A stretch of DNA of 64,000 nt from Nematostella vectensis. Its lineage: Eukaryota; Cnidaria; Anthozoa; Actiniaria; Edwardsiidae. The stretch is from contig NC_064039.1 in NCBI RefSeq assembly GCF_932526225.1, positions 2,566,001-2,630,000 of the forward strand, given 5' to 3'. Position numbers and translations under genes: made by a program. A model generated the notes under the pieces. That model was not told the origin of the DNA. It saw nothing but the letters and a program-made list of their open reading frames with translations, and made no database searches. Positions 53,195-64,000 of this stretch are shown here, one piece after another (positions within the stretch are counted from its first letter, which is position 1; the number at the start of each line of letters is the position of its first letter).

Positions 53195-55896
53195 ATGAAG
53201 ATCTCGACCAAGAGAAACCTTGGAATCGCCGCGTGCCTTATCGTCATTACGATAGTGGTGATGTACTCTTACTGTGGTGGTCGTTCGTTCTGCTACTCTT
53301 TCCCCTTCTTTAACCATGTGGGCAGCAATCAGCTGGTAGTGACGTCACTAATCGTGGATCCGGCCGAAGAAGAGCATAAGGGAGGCTCAACATCGCTTGG
53401 AAGAAAAGGTAGGGTAAGAAGGTACTTTGAAGTGTCCGCATATGGAGGGACAATTTACAGAGTTTGATTATTCGCAAGAAAATCAGGGCCTTGCGGGAAG
53501 TGACCGCTTAAAATAGGGTGTAACGGATGGAGGTCTGTTGCACGGATATTCCACTGGACTAATGTATTTTACCTTATATATAAAGCATTCTACGGTCGAT
53601 AACGTAGGGGAACCGGAAAAAGAAAACTGGCGAATTTTACAAATTCAAATGATATACAAGCTAGGAGATAGGGCTAATACCAACATAGTGTTAGTATGTC
53701 TTGTGAAACACTGTATTTCTTTTTTTCTTGGATATTGAAATTCATCGTTATTTCAGAAAATTTTATTATTCTATTTTGTGGTTCAGCAAAAGAATGATAT
53801 CGTTTTTATGCCTTATCCCACAACCTTCAATAAGAGGTGATGAACACATCCTGAGCTCTGTTAACTGGACAAGAATAACAGCAATAATTTGTTTGAATCT
53901 GGCTAGGAGTTTGACCTCCTAGCCGCATAGAATGATGCCGTTTTTATTGTAGATAAAATTTCACAGTGGTTCAGCGTGATAACTTACACCAGGTAGGACG
54001 CTTCACTAAGAGGATCTAATTTTTACTACAGGTACCCTCCATTTCTACATCAAACATGATCCGTCCTTTGGCAAAGAGCACACAAGCGACACTAAACCTG
54101 ACAAGTTTGATGATGACTCAGGCTGGGACCCACCAAGAACACGGACCCACAGACTGCGCCCGCCTTCGGACATCACAGGAAAAGTTGCCGAGGAGATCCT
54201 CCGCCGAGCAAATGTTTCAGAGGAAGAGGCTAACAAGGAGCTAATCAGAGTCGAGAAAGTAGACGAAAAAGTCGATCGCGAAATACCCAAAACAAATACA
54301 TCGTTCAAGTCTTCTAAGAAAGGTTTGGTCGTTTCTAAGAATAAAGGTTACCCTAGAAAAATAAACTTTCCATGGCATATGACACTGAGCAAGAATAAGC
54401 AGGTCGTAGATGGACGGTGGTTTTGGAGTAACAAAAAGGGAAGGAAATCTGAAAATACAACAAGGGGTAAGCAAACAGGCGAATCTAGAGGGATATATCG
54501 TATCAACACAATTGAAGTTCCTCGAAGACGATACAAGAGTCAGTCTCGCAACTATGACAACACGCACTCCACGCATACGTCAAACGGCACACATCAACAC
54601 GTGCACCAATCAGCAAAAAGAAAGGTTCCAGTGAAAGCGCCTAAAGTCAGATTAGATGGGACAAACGAAGAATCCAGCTCATGGCTACAAGAGGAATCAG
54701 GAGAAACGGAACCGTCCGGAAATGGTCATACTAAAGAATTCCACACAAAAGGCGGGTCATCAATAAAGAGTGGAAATTCTACTACGAGCAGATCCCTATC
54801 GATAAACCAACAAAGTGCCGCATTGAAGAACAATTCCACGAGGGGTGGGGCGGCGGATGAGGTCTCGTTTCACCATCTCTTAGCGTACATCAGTAACTTG
54901 GAGAAACACCGGACCCAGTCAAACCTGGACAAAGCCGTCCATAAAGACGAGACGGACTTGTATGATCAACTCGTCTCCCTGAGGGACTCTTACAAACGCG
55001 GTTCTTTTAACCTCACAAAAGCCTTAAGTGAACTGGTGGGTAATAACACTCGCGTGGGCTTCGTGGATAACACGCGCGAGAGGCTACGCAATGCAGGATT
55101 GGTGCTTAAAAGGCGGGACTTTGTCGGGAGTGACAGGGAATTGATCAGGACTAAAAGAGAGCCTGGCTATCTTGATAATGCAACAGGGGAAAAGACCTTG
55201 GAGTTACGCAGACGAAGTAGCGAGAAGGAACTTATAAGAGTTAAGAGAATCTCAGAGGAACAAGATGATGATGATGCTGGTAGTACAACAAAGATGCATA
55301 AAAGATCGTCACTACCAGACTCTACTAAGAGAAGCAACACTAGTCAATATAACATGCCAAGTGAACAAGGAAATAATAATAATGTGAGTTATGGTAGTGG
55401 TACAGCGATGGTTTATGGGAATGTGGTACAAGGAAGTCCGTCACCTGATTCTTCTAAGAGGGTCCACACTAATACATTAATTCACGGTTTTCACAACAAC
55501 ACCTCAAGTCACCGACAAGCTAATGTGGGGAGAAATCGTACCACAGCGAAGGCGCATAGAGGCATGACGCGAAGAAAGCTTTCACCAAGTATCACAGTCT
55601 TTACTAAGATTAGTAACACTAGCAAATATATTGACGGCGACGCGCCAAGTCACCAACAAAAGCTAGATGGGGCGAAATCAATGAGAGACGGCATGAACAG
55701 TGCGAACAACAACAAAAGGAATACAACAAAATTGTCTGAAACTGGGGCGATGACAGCCCAAGAAAATACAGGTGTAGTAATGAAAGTAGTATCTAACTCA
55801 GTTGGTAAGGTAATTACAGCACAACTTGAGAGTCCTGTGGCGCAACGTAATGAGAGGGATCTGGTGCGAGACAAGAGATTTGATGTCGACGATTAG
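53195..55896 (+). CDS. Uncharacterised type II membrane or secreted glycoprotein with RxKR sites, 692 residues
   Basis: Not a family I recognise. Two coding exons, 53195-53408 and 54032-55896, join in phase (donor AAAAG|GTAGGG, acceptor TACTACAG). An acceptor TTTTCTTTAG just before the ATG suggests a further 5'UTR intron. Residues 9-26 are a hydrophobic signal-anchor after a basic N-terminus. The rest is polar, rich in Ser, Thr, Asn, Lys and Arg, with many N-glycosylation sequons and no globular domain I can name. Three furin-type motifs occur in a repeated context: RELIRTKR (ends at 447), KELIRVKR (477) and RDLVRDKR (687). The last leaves a five-residue FDVDD tail. Processing into peptides is possible but inferred. 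Confidence 0.8.
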
Positions 55897-57211
55897 CCAT
55901 AGGTCTATCAACGTATCACGTGAACAAATTCCTCTTGACTTCCATGTCAAGGTCACATAATGCCAAAGGCAGGGTGAGATGGGCCGAGCATGTAACAAGT
56001 TGTGCATTATCACATCATGTGATCCAAATCGACCAATCGGGTCGCGTAAAGACAAACGCAAATAATGACGAAGAAGATACAACCGAATCTTCTGAAAATA
56101 AATAAAGATAGATCAGCCTAGTCCCTTGGATTCTGCACGAGGTTACTTTGGATGGCCGTGAGATTAGAGGGGAGATGAGAGAGATGACTTCATATTAACC
56201 ACAGGGAACCCTAAACACCACAGGAATCCCGAAAGAACACAAGGAACTAGGCGTAGTTTGGCCGATGTGGTGCTTAGCCATCGTAGTCAATACAAATGAA
56301 TGCGCTTTACAAACTGAGGCATAAGATATCCAGAGGGGGCTACAAAAGTAAGGAGCAAAATCAGAAAACAAACAAGGATCTTGGTCATCAAGATTTCTTT
56401 CCCGATCCCATTCTTATAACCTGCATTATAATATACTATGTTTCTGACTTTGATTTCTATCTGCATTCATGACGTATACCAATCTATTTGCCGCTACGCA
56501 GGCTAAGTAACAATGGCCACTTAGGCCTTGAACAAACGGCGTTCTTCTGGTGTATCGTTTCAAAATTAATATAATACAATACAATAATCTTTATTTATAG
56601 ATTATTGATAAACCGTTCCAAATGCAAATTCAAATATTTACTTAAAACAAATGATACATTTGCATTTGGAACGGTACATCAAAAGAACGGCGTTTGTTCA
56701 TAGCCTAAATAAGAATATTTTCGTTTAGTATCAGCTGTGTTCTTGTGATCGTGTATAATGACTGCAACAAAAGTCTACTACATGTACACATAACAATAAA
56801 GGCACCATCCAAATACTAAAGCCCCACATTGTTTCTCCATATACCTGATCCCTGTTAAACGGTCAAATGAATCCAGCGCGGCGTATAGACGCCCCGGAGC
56901 GTAAAATTTCCTTGTTTAAACACCCTATCAAACGGTCAACCAGAAATGATAGCCAATTTGTGACCACATTTTGCCGGATTCCCCTATAACGACTCCCATC
57001 TTTTATATTATTTGGCTCAGGTACGACTCTAGAAATAATACAAAAGAACTCATGGTCTTCAAACTAATGGGTTGAGATATAGCTATTCTCTTGTGCAGCC
57101 GTTCTCGGCATATCCAGAACGGCAATGACATACGAGAGACTGAAATTTATAATGTCATCTGGTCATCCCATCAAAATAAAAGCCTGATGGACCGTGTCTT
57201 TAGGTAATATT
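55897..57211. other. Intergenic stretch with one MITE
   Basis: AATAAA at 56099-56104 may end the upstream gene's mRNA. The MITE at 56521-56707 is listed separately. Otherwise nothing is recognised. Confidence 0.5.
56521..56707. mobile_element. MITE, inverted-repeat family A, copy 3
   Basis: Left TTAGGCCTTGAACAAACGGC and right AACGGCGTTTGTTCATAGCC mirror each other. Subterminal CCGTTCCAAATGCAAATT pairs with CATTTGCATTTGGAACGG. It shares end motifs with the elements at 12113 and 12876. Confidence 0.9.
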
Positions 57212-60200
57212 TTAGCCAAATATGTCCTTCAGATCATTGGCTGATCCACCTTGAGGGGTAGACTGGAACGGAGGCGGCTGAGGTCTCATGACATTACCCG
57301 TCATTCCTTGCGGCTGTATAAAGGGCCCGGATGACGACGTCATGGCACCACTGCCGTACTGCGGTCTCATGCCCATCGTACCTGAAATACGAAGTGTTAG
57401 TGTACAAAGCATTACAGAGAACGACCCTTGAACCGCACTGCCAATCAGTTGGTCACTTCATCAAAGCTCTAAATCAACAATCAATGAGATTGGATTAAGG
57501 CAAATAGAAATTTAACTAACAGTTATAACGTATGTGGGTTATAAAAAATTGTCTGGAATACAGTGACTTTCGTGGGTCGAGATGGGACATCTGATATTTG
57601 CCTTTTCATTCACATGTGCCCCTTCTGATTTTTGTGTCGCGATTGTTTTGTTTTTTTTGGCGACGGAAGCCATTTCGCAGGCACGGCGGCCGTTAGACCA
57701 CCAATCAATTAGAGAGCGTTGAAAATCAACAGCAACGCAAAGCTTAGAAACAATTCGAACTTTATTCAATCGCTGGCTTTGTGTTTATCGGTATTTTCTC
57801 GGTGACAGAAGCTGGGAAGGCGATCCACTATGATGGTGTTGTGATCGATCTAAAGCTGTGACGATGCAAAGTTGGAAGAATTCGGAAGTCGTGATATTGT
57901 CGTCTACCAAAAGCAGCTTGACTCGGATACAGTACGAAAAACACAAGGTGCACGTGTGAGTCTAATACTAAGTTTTTACTAAACCCAGGCCAAACATTCA
58001 AAAATAAGAGTGTCTAATTGAAGAAAGGTACACTACATCACTCAAAAGCACATGAATAAAAATCTCTGATGTTTGATGTTATTGCTACCACAGTAACAAA
58101 ACTCTTATTGGACTTCTGGTCTTATCTTCAAGGTGTGTCAACTTACCCGAGCCTTGAGGTCCTTGTTGACTCTGCAGAGCACTGAGCGACTTCTTGCTCT
58201 TATTCTGTAAGTGACTCATCTCCGGGGCGAACAGCGTGTCAAGCACATTAGTCGTCTTCCCCTGCTCTGTCCGACTCAAGCCGCTTGATGGTGTCCAGGA
58301 AGGACCAACAGGCTTGGTTTCCAGGGGTCTACTCTTCCCAATACCAGCACCCCCTCCAGGCATCACGCCCATACTGTTAGATGCCCCCAGAGTGTTCAAA
58401 TTACCAGACGATGACATAGCTCCGAAATTTCCGTACCCACTAGAAAAAGTAGAAGTACTGAACGTACTGCTCGGTGCTGCGCCAGTGTTGAATGCACCGA
58501 CAGACATTGTTCCTGTATTGAATGATCCTCCAGTTCTTTGGCTTCCCATGTTGGATCCGTAAGACATCCCTATTGATCCCATACTGGAGTTGTTTGACAT
58601 AGACGTACCCCACGTATTGGAGCCAGAAGCTATTCCTGATGAGCGCATGCTGGTCATAGCACCACCACCAGATGGGGTGTTACCACCAAGCATCGGCATC
58701 GAGGAATTCAAGGCAGACCCCATAGTATTGGGCGTGGTACCACCCATGGGCGCTTGCTTTTGCTGGAACAGCTGGTCCATCGACGATGAAGGTGAATTCC
58801 GTAATGACGATGAAGGTGAATTCCGTAATGTTGACGGTTGCGAGAAAGAAGCTTGTGAGGGTGAGGGTTTCTGAAGGAAATAACAATCGCAATTGAAATC
58901 ATTATATTGGAAGGTTTCTGCGACAACATAAACCGCAATGATTCGAATAAGCACCCTCCTTTAAATAAGCAGCCCCTCCCTAATAAGCGCCCCTACCCTA
59001 CCCCTAGAAATATCCCAACAAAAGCATCAAATGAATGGTGCAAATCTGCATTGCATGTTATATAGTTCGCATTGACATTCTTATATTACAACGATATTGT
59101 CATCGATTTATAAATAATCTAACAGCATTTTTACTGTCGTTTCAGTATGTCGCAAATAAAGTTTGATTCTTAATCGATTCAAAGCTGGTATTTTCAGCTG
59201 AAATGAATTTAGCGCCCCCTCTTCAATAAGCGCCCCTCCCCAATAAGCGCCCCCACCCCAATAAGCGCCACCTCTCCAATAATCACCCCCTGTCCAATAA
59301 GCGCCCCCTCTCCAATAAGCGCCCCCTCACCAATAAGTGCCCTCACCCCAAAAGCGCCCCCTCTCCAATAAGTGCCCCTTTCCAATAAGTGCCCCCTCTA
59401 AAATAAGCGCCCCCTCTCCAATAAGTGCCCCTTCCCCAATAAGCGCTCCCTCTCCAATAAGTGCCCCTCTCCAATAAGCGCCCCCTCTCCATTAAGCGCC
59501 CCCTCTTTAATAAGTCCCCCCTCTCCAATTAGCGCACCCTTTCCAATAAGCGCTCCCCCAAATACCAGAAAAATTAAATAAGTGCCCCTGGCGTATATTC
59601 GAATCATTACGGTAACTTGCATGTAAAAATCTTGTGAAACCACAGCCACAGGAATAAGGTATATCGTCACATCATGAGGCATATCTTTTAGACAGAACCG
59701 TTGCGTGCTTTCGGAGGTCAATAAGAAAGTTTATTATTGAATACAGAGAATGTTTACCTTGTTAGTATCAGAGGAAGCAGGTTTCAACATGGACAATTCG
59801 GACACACTAAGAAGATCCCCATTCAGATTGGCACCCTTTGAAGAATCATCTTCTAGACCAAACAGCTTATTGAACTGAAAAATAAATAAATAAATATACA
59901 ATGTCCATCTTCCTCTTCTAAGGAAATCACAAAATTGGCGGTGGGTAAGCAGGTCAACATACCTCGGTGTTATTGGTTGCATTACTTTTAGCTGGAGACC
60001 CAGTTTTTTTAGTACTCTGTTGCTCTAGAATAAAACAATGCTCAAATCAATATATACTTCAACAGCAAAAATGGGAAGAGGACTTGATAACTCAAAGAAA
60101 GGGATGACATGATTGTAATGATGAAAGTGATGATGATGATTTTAAAAATAAAATCATCAAATTAACGCTTGTCAAAGAGATCCTTTCACAAGCGTTAATT

Positions 60201-63200
60201 TAAAGTTATGTTAATTGATGCCAATTATATGGTTGTAAAGTATACCCCATTTTCAAATAAAGTTGCACTGTGAGAATCCATGTGTTGTAACCCGCTATGC
60301 ATCAGAGAAAACATTAAGGGAAATCCGCATTGTCACCAGTTTACTTCGGGAGGTCCGACGGGAACCTCAACCGTTAAAAGACAAAAAAATCTATTAGAAT
60401 CCGAGATATTTAACTGGCCATCCGCTCTAATTTATCAATCACATCCTCAAAGAAACTTCCAATAGACACACTGCTTTCAATATTTTGAAAGATTTTTCGC
60501 GTTTTCCGTTAAAAATCATCGGATATTGTTAGGTAATCGACCGGAAGTAAACTGGTGACAATGCAGCTTTAACATAACAATACCAAAATAACAGACATAC
60601 AACATACACAATGCATGTTAAATAGGACACATTGATTCTCAATGGCAACACTATGTAATATATAGGGTCATAAAACTATAGGTTCCTAAATGGTCTACAG
60701 TTGTAATGGCCTTGCATACATAAATACATACCCTCTGGAAGGGGTTGACCCTCAGCAAATGCTCTATCAATCTTGGACACCAAATCATCAAGTTGCTTGG
60801 CTTCTTGGACTTCTTGTGCAAACTTCAACGATGACCTAAAACATATTGCTCCATGTCAACGTTAATCAAACCAAAGGAAAAAAAATACTCTCAGCAACTG
60901 TATACAGTATGTAACGTTTCTTTTGAATCTGTGGTATTTTTTTGTTTACACTTTTTATTTTTATTCGTTGAGTAAGTGTGGTTTTCAGAAAATCGTGAAA
61001 TACTTTTAGTTATCTTATCTTATTAAGCACTTAAAAAAGACTTACTACACTGTAAGTCTTTTTTGCGCTGCTTGACTATTACACTTTGACATTAGACTTT
61101 GTTGCATGGGTTTTTGAAAACCATTCTAATAAGGGCAGGATTTTGAAAGGGTACTAGTATAAAGTTGTTCATGAATTCCATGAGCAATTTCGCGAACTCA
61201 TGTCTCAAGAATGGTACAGTACTAGTGATGTGTGCATACATGTATCTGGTACCTAGCCTACAAACAGTAGCTCTGTGCAGGAAGGAAGTGCCCAGATAAG
61301 GTCACTTCCCCACACAGTTTTTCAGCAAAAGAACTGTTTAAGAAAGTAGGTAACTTCTTATTTTAGTTAGCAACTTACTGTGTCTGCTCCTGCATTTTGC
61401 CGAGTTGTTCAAGTTTAGCTTTGTGCTCCACCTCCACACGCTTGATCATGTCCCCAAGCAATTTCATGTATTGGGAAAACTACGCAAAAGCAGAAAGTTA
61501 TGCATTATTATAGAACGACTCTATCAAATTCAACACAATAGACATGTAGTTGACTGTGCCTTGCAAGTACTTTTTTGTTCATGACAAGCTGTGACATCAT
61601 TTGTGCATGTTAAATGACAGACCCATGCAAAAATGAGATCTTTTTGTTAAATAGACTTAACACATATAAGCCATAAATCAACAAGATGAACAAACGAAAC
61701 ATTAATGGAACATAGCTTTGATAATGTACGAACATTATTTTAGTGATGACTTTTTCTTATTTCTTAGTCAACAATCTGAGGTAATTAGGCAACAAGTGCC
61801 CTAAAGGCATGGCTAAACTAAGATTTATGTGACACACAACATGTATTTCCCTTGTTTCCAAATGTTTCCACATTTAGCCACTGCCAAAAACAGTATACAA
61901 CACAAAAATGGATTCACAAACTAGAAAACAGGCTGCACACTACATGTTGCCCCGGCGACTCATTTGCATACTAACTGGTTACCATCCTAACCTGTTTCAG
62001 GTTCAGTGATGGCTCTACTGCGAGAGGGAACAAATATGGTATGGCCCTCATTGCTAGGTAATCCTTGTCCATACCAAGCTTCTTGTGAACCATGGTCTGC
62101 TTGAATATGCCTTTTGAGCAACACAGCAGGTTAGTAATTGTTTGATTCGTACATCTCCAATGTGGCGAAAAAACAAACTCCAGAATTTAAGGGATATTAA
62201 TGCAGGGTCTCTAAGTGTATGTAGATCTCCAAGTTAAAAAAAATATTTTCCTTATAGAAACACTGCATCACAGGAAATATCCTGGTTAAAAAATGGGTTG
62301 GAAAAGAAAGTGAAAAGGTTTTGTTCTGTAGGAGGGGGATGTAATTGTTCTGAAAGAAAAAGTTTCAATAGATTTGCATATGTAGTCTAAATACAAAATG
62401 TTTGGCAAGGGGTACCCAGTATAGCCATGAGAGTTGGTGCCTCCCTAGATGGAATTTGTGCCAGGAATGGCAAGATATCCTCAATCACTAGGTACTTGTC
62501 AAGGTGCTCCAGGATCTTTCCAAAGCATACCAGGCAATTGACACGCACCTTTGGAAAAAACAAAGAAAAAACCAACAAAATGTAGTATTGATGCTGATTA
62601 CAAAATTGAAAGGTGAATTACATGGCCCTTGGAAAGGGAGGGGCTGGGAGGTGATGTAGAGGGGGGTTGAAGTACTTGTTTTTGGTAATTCAGTTAACTA
62701 CCATGGCAATTTTGGACCCTTGAATATCAAAGAACTCAGCTCCAAATTTGGGGGTGGTCTATGGTATGCGTTTTTGAAATTGGCGTTGATAAGATAAGTG
62801 AAATGCTGAATTCCAAGACCATTGATCATAAATTTCTGTGCCATGTTTCACACAATTTCATTCCATTGTATCCTGTACTTACAGATAGTGATGAAGTCTG
62901 TAAACACAGAGTCTTAATCCTAGGGATAACAGCATTCTTCATTGATGGATAGTCAACCATACTGGCAAATTTTGGGATAACATTCAACACCATTTCCTGT
63001 AGGGGGAAGAATGATAAATTATTTAATTCAATAATCTGTTTTTACATTTCTTTCAAAGACATTTTCTTCTTTGTGTCTTTCGTACCAAGGAGGACCCATA
63101 AAGAACCATACGCTACGTACCTGTTCCTACTAGGAGGCCTCATAACGAACCATATGGAATGTGTATTTGTACTGAGAAGGCTACAGTACATAAAGAACCA

Positions 63201-63859
63201 TATGTTAACTGTACCTGAATTTGTATGGAGGAGGCCTCTAAAGCACGGAACACCATGGGTAGGACATCATCCCGTACAGAGTCCTTTGGTGTTTTGCTAA
63301 GAAGTAGGTCTAGCTTCTGCAGGAAGATTATTGTGACCTGACAGGAAAGAAAAGACATCCTTGTGTTAATACAAACTGTGACATAAAAGTATGTGGAATA
63401 CTAAGCAGATATGCAGCTGATTTCCTCCAAGTAGCTTTTTTTCATTTATCAGCACTGATTACCTGGACTGGTTCCTGGACCTTAAAGACTGGTTTAAGCT
63501 CAGGCAAAATTAGCTTGGTGTACTCTTCGGCTGTGCAGTCTTCTGTAATCAGCAGGATATTTGGCAGGACAAATGGGATAACCTGTAGGTTGGAGAGCTG
63601 AAGACAGAGCTGAGGGAGCACACGCTGCATGACGACCCTCTGTGAAAAGATGTTTGATATCCTATCAGAATCAGTTTGCTCGCACACTAGTGACCACATG
63701 TGACTTTATAGATGTTTTTAAAGCATACCATACCCTGGGTAGCTTGGGCATCACTTTGTAGAGACTTTTAAAGAATTGAGTCTTAGCCACATCATCTCTT
63801 TGCATCAGCGAATCCAAGTACTGTAATGTCAGGGCAGCCACATTCTCAAAGAAGGGAAT
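57212..63859 (-). CDS. SCYL2: SCYL2 (SCY1-like pseudokinase 2), C-terminal 689 residues, 5' end beyond the window
   Basis: SCYL2 is a clathrin-coated-vesicle-associated pseudokinase acting in endosome and trans-Golgi traffic. Twelve exons are present: 63859-63734, 63639-63463, 63337-63215, 62996-62883, 62548-62416, 62110-61992, 61479-61379, 60835-60732, 60024-59963, 59874-59758, 58870-58147, 57381-57212. They total 2070 bp, exactly in frame. The HEAT-repeat region matches human closely: VPFVLP-type IPFVLPNILLI, DYPSMKNAVIPRIK, VCFGKILEHLDK. A coiled-coil-like stretch follows, then a long Ser/Gly/Met-rich tail. The end SANDLKDIFG equals the family's SNDLKDLFG. Splice sites are all GT-AG. The N-terminal kinase-like domain should lie to the right of 64000. 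Confidence 0.95.
58960..59590. repeat. Degenerate 16-18 bp tandem repeat in a SCYL2 intron
   Basis: Variants of CCAATAAGCGCCCCCTCT repeat about 30 times, interrupted by unique sequence at roughly 59000-59210. The unit length varies through the C run. Confidence 0.92.
60321..60570. mobile_element. 250-bp MITE, inverted-repeat family B, copy 2
   Basis: Ends GCATTGTCACCAGTTTACTT and AGTAAACTGGTGACAATGCA; collinear with the copy at 43574-43824. It lies in a SCYL2 intron. Confidence 0.92.
61033..61064. repeat. Short perfect hairpin in a SCYL2 intron
   Basis: AAAAAAGACTTAC and GTAAGTCTTTTTT form a 13-bp inverted repeat around a 6-nt loop. Probably the remnant of a small element. Confidence 0.7.
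63080..63240. repeat. Partial duplications of a SCYL2 exon 3' edge
   Basis: The real exon end (63215 upward, with donor GTACAG) is echoed near 63110-63135. There GAGGCCTCCTAGTAGGAAC leads into CAG|GTACGT on the minus strand. A weaker copy lies near 63155-63180. Each copy carries AAGAACCATA or ACGAACCATA at about a 55-bp spacing. Confidence 0.65.
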
Positions 63860-64000
63860 CTGTTAAAAAGAACAAGGTTAAATTAAAAAAATATGTACAC
63901 AACTTAAGGTTACATTAAGTGTACCTACTGAATATATTAATTTTATACATTGTAAACAAACATCTCCTTCTTTTTTTCTACATCATTATCATATTACCAG

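Noticed and set aside
54325-55896. 523-residue frame as a complete protein
   Set aside because: The frame is open upstream to a splice acceptor at 54031 and joins in phase to the signal-anchor exon at 53195.
58236-58874. Plus-strand open frames of 94-108 residues
   Set aside because: They are antisense shadows of the low-complexity SCYL2 exon.

Overview
The window looks like nuclear DNA from an anthozoan cnidarian, most likely a sea anemone close to Nematostella. That is inferred from AT-rich, intron-rich genes whose proteins stay very close to vertebrate orthologues, from many short inverted-repeat transposons, and from very large minisatellites. No species-level search was possible.

Layout. 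Positions 1-955 are a 32-bp minisatellite. Positions 2641-32638 (minus strand) hold a complete 27-exon DDB1 gene. Its introns carry a 70-bp satellite (3979-7823), a roughly 36-bp G-tract minisatellite (14795-17502), several MITEs and a nested plus-strand gene (11344-13280) for a small secreted peptide. One DDB1 intron is an AT-AC U12-type intron and one is a GC-AG intron. A 455-bp divergent promoter separates DDB1 from a plus-strand Polycomb RING finger (PCGF) gene at 33094-36646. The last PCGF coding exon is the start of a 3.9-kb, 53-bp-unit minisatellite (36622-40490).

Positions 42350-47740 (minus) hold a broken 5-aminolevulinate synthase (ALAS) gene. Inside it, on the plus strand, lies a second member of the secreted-peptide family (44861-46123) with the same exon architecture and the same 65-residue length as the first. 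Then come an intronless 2-O-sulfotransferase-like gene (49114-50124, minus), a type II membrane protein with RxKR sites (53195-55896, plus), and the C-terminal 689 residues of SCYL2 (57212-63859, minus, running off the right edge).

How the genes relate. DDB1 (CUL4 ligase adaptor) and PCGF (PRC1 ubiquitin ligase subunit) are both nuclear ubiquitin-ligase components and share one promoter interval. The other genes are secretory or vesicle-related, with no sign of a shared pathway. The most unusual theme is that tandem arrays in four genes (DDB1, PCGF, the ALAS relic and SCYL2) begin at an exon edge and copy the splice site or exon end, while two further arrays share sequence with MITE ends or interiors. 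The best candidate for an undescribed gene system is the pair of 65-residue secreted peptides.
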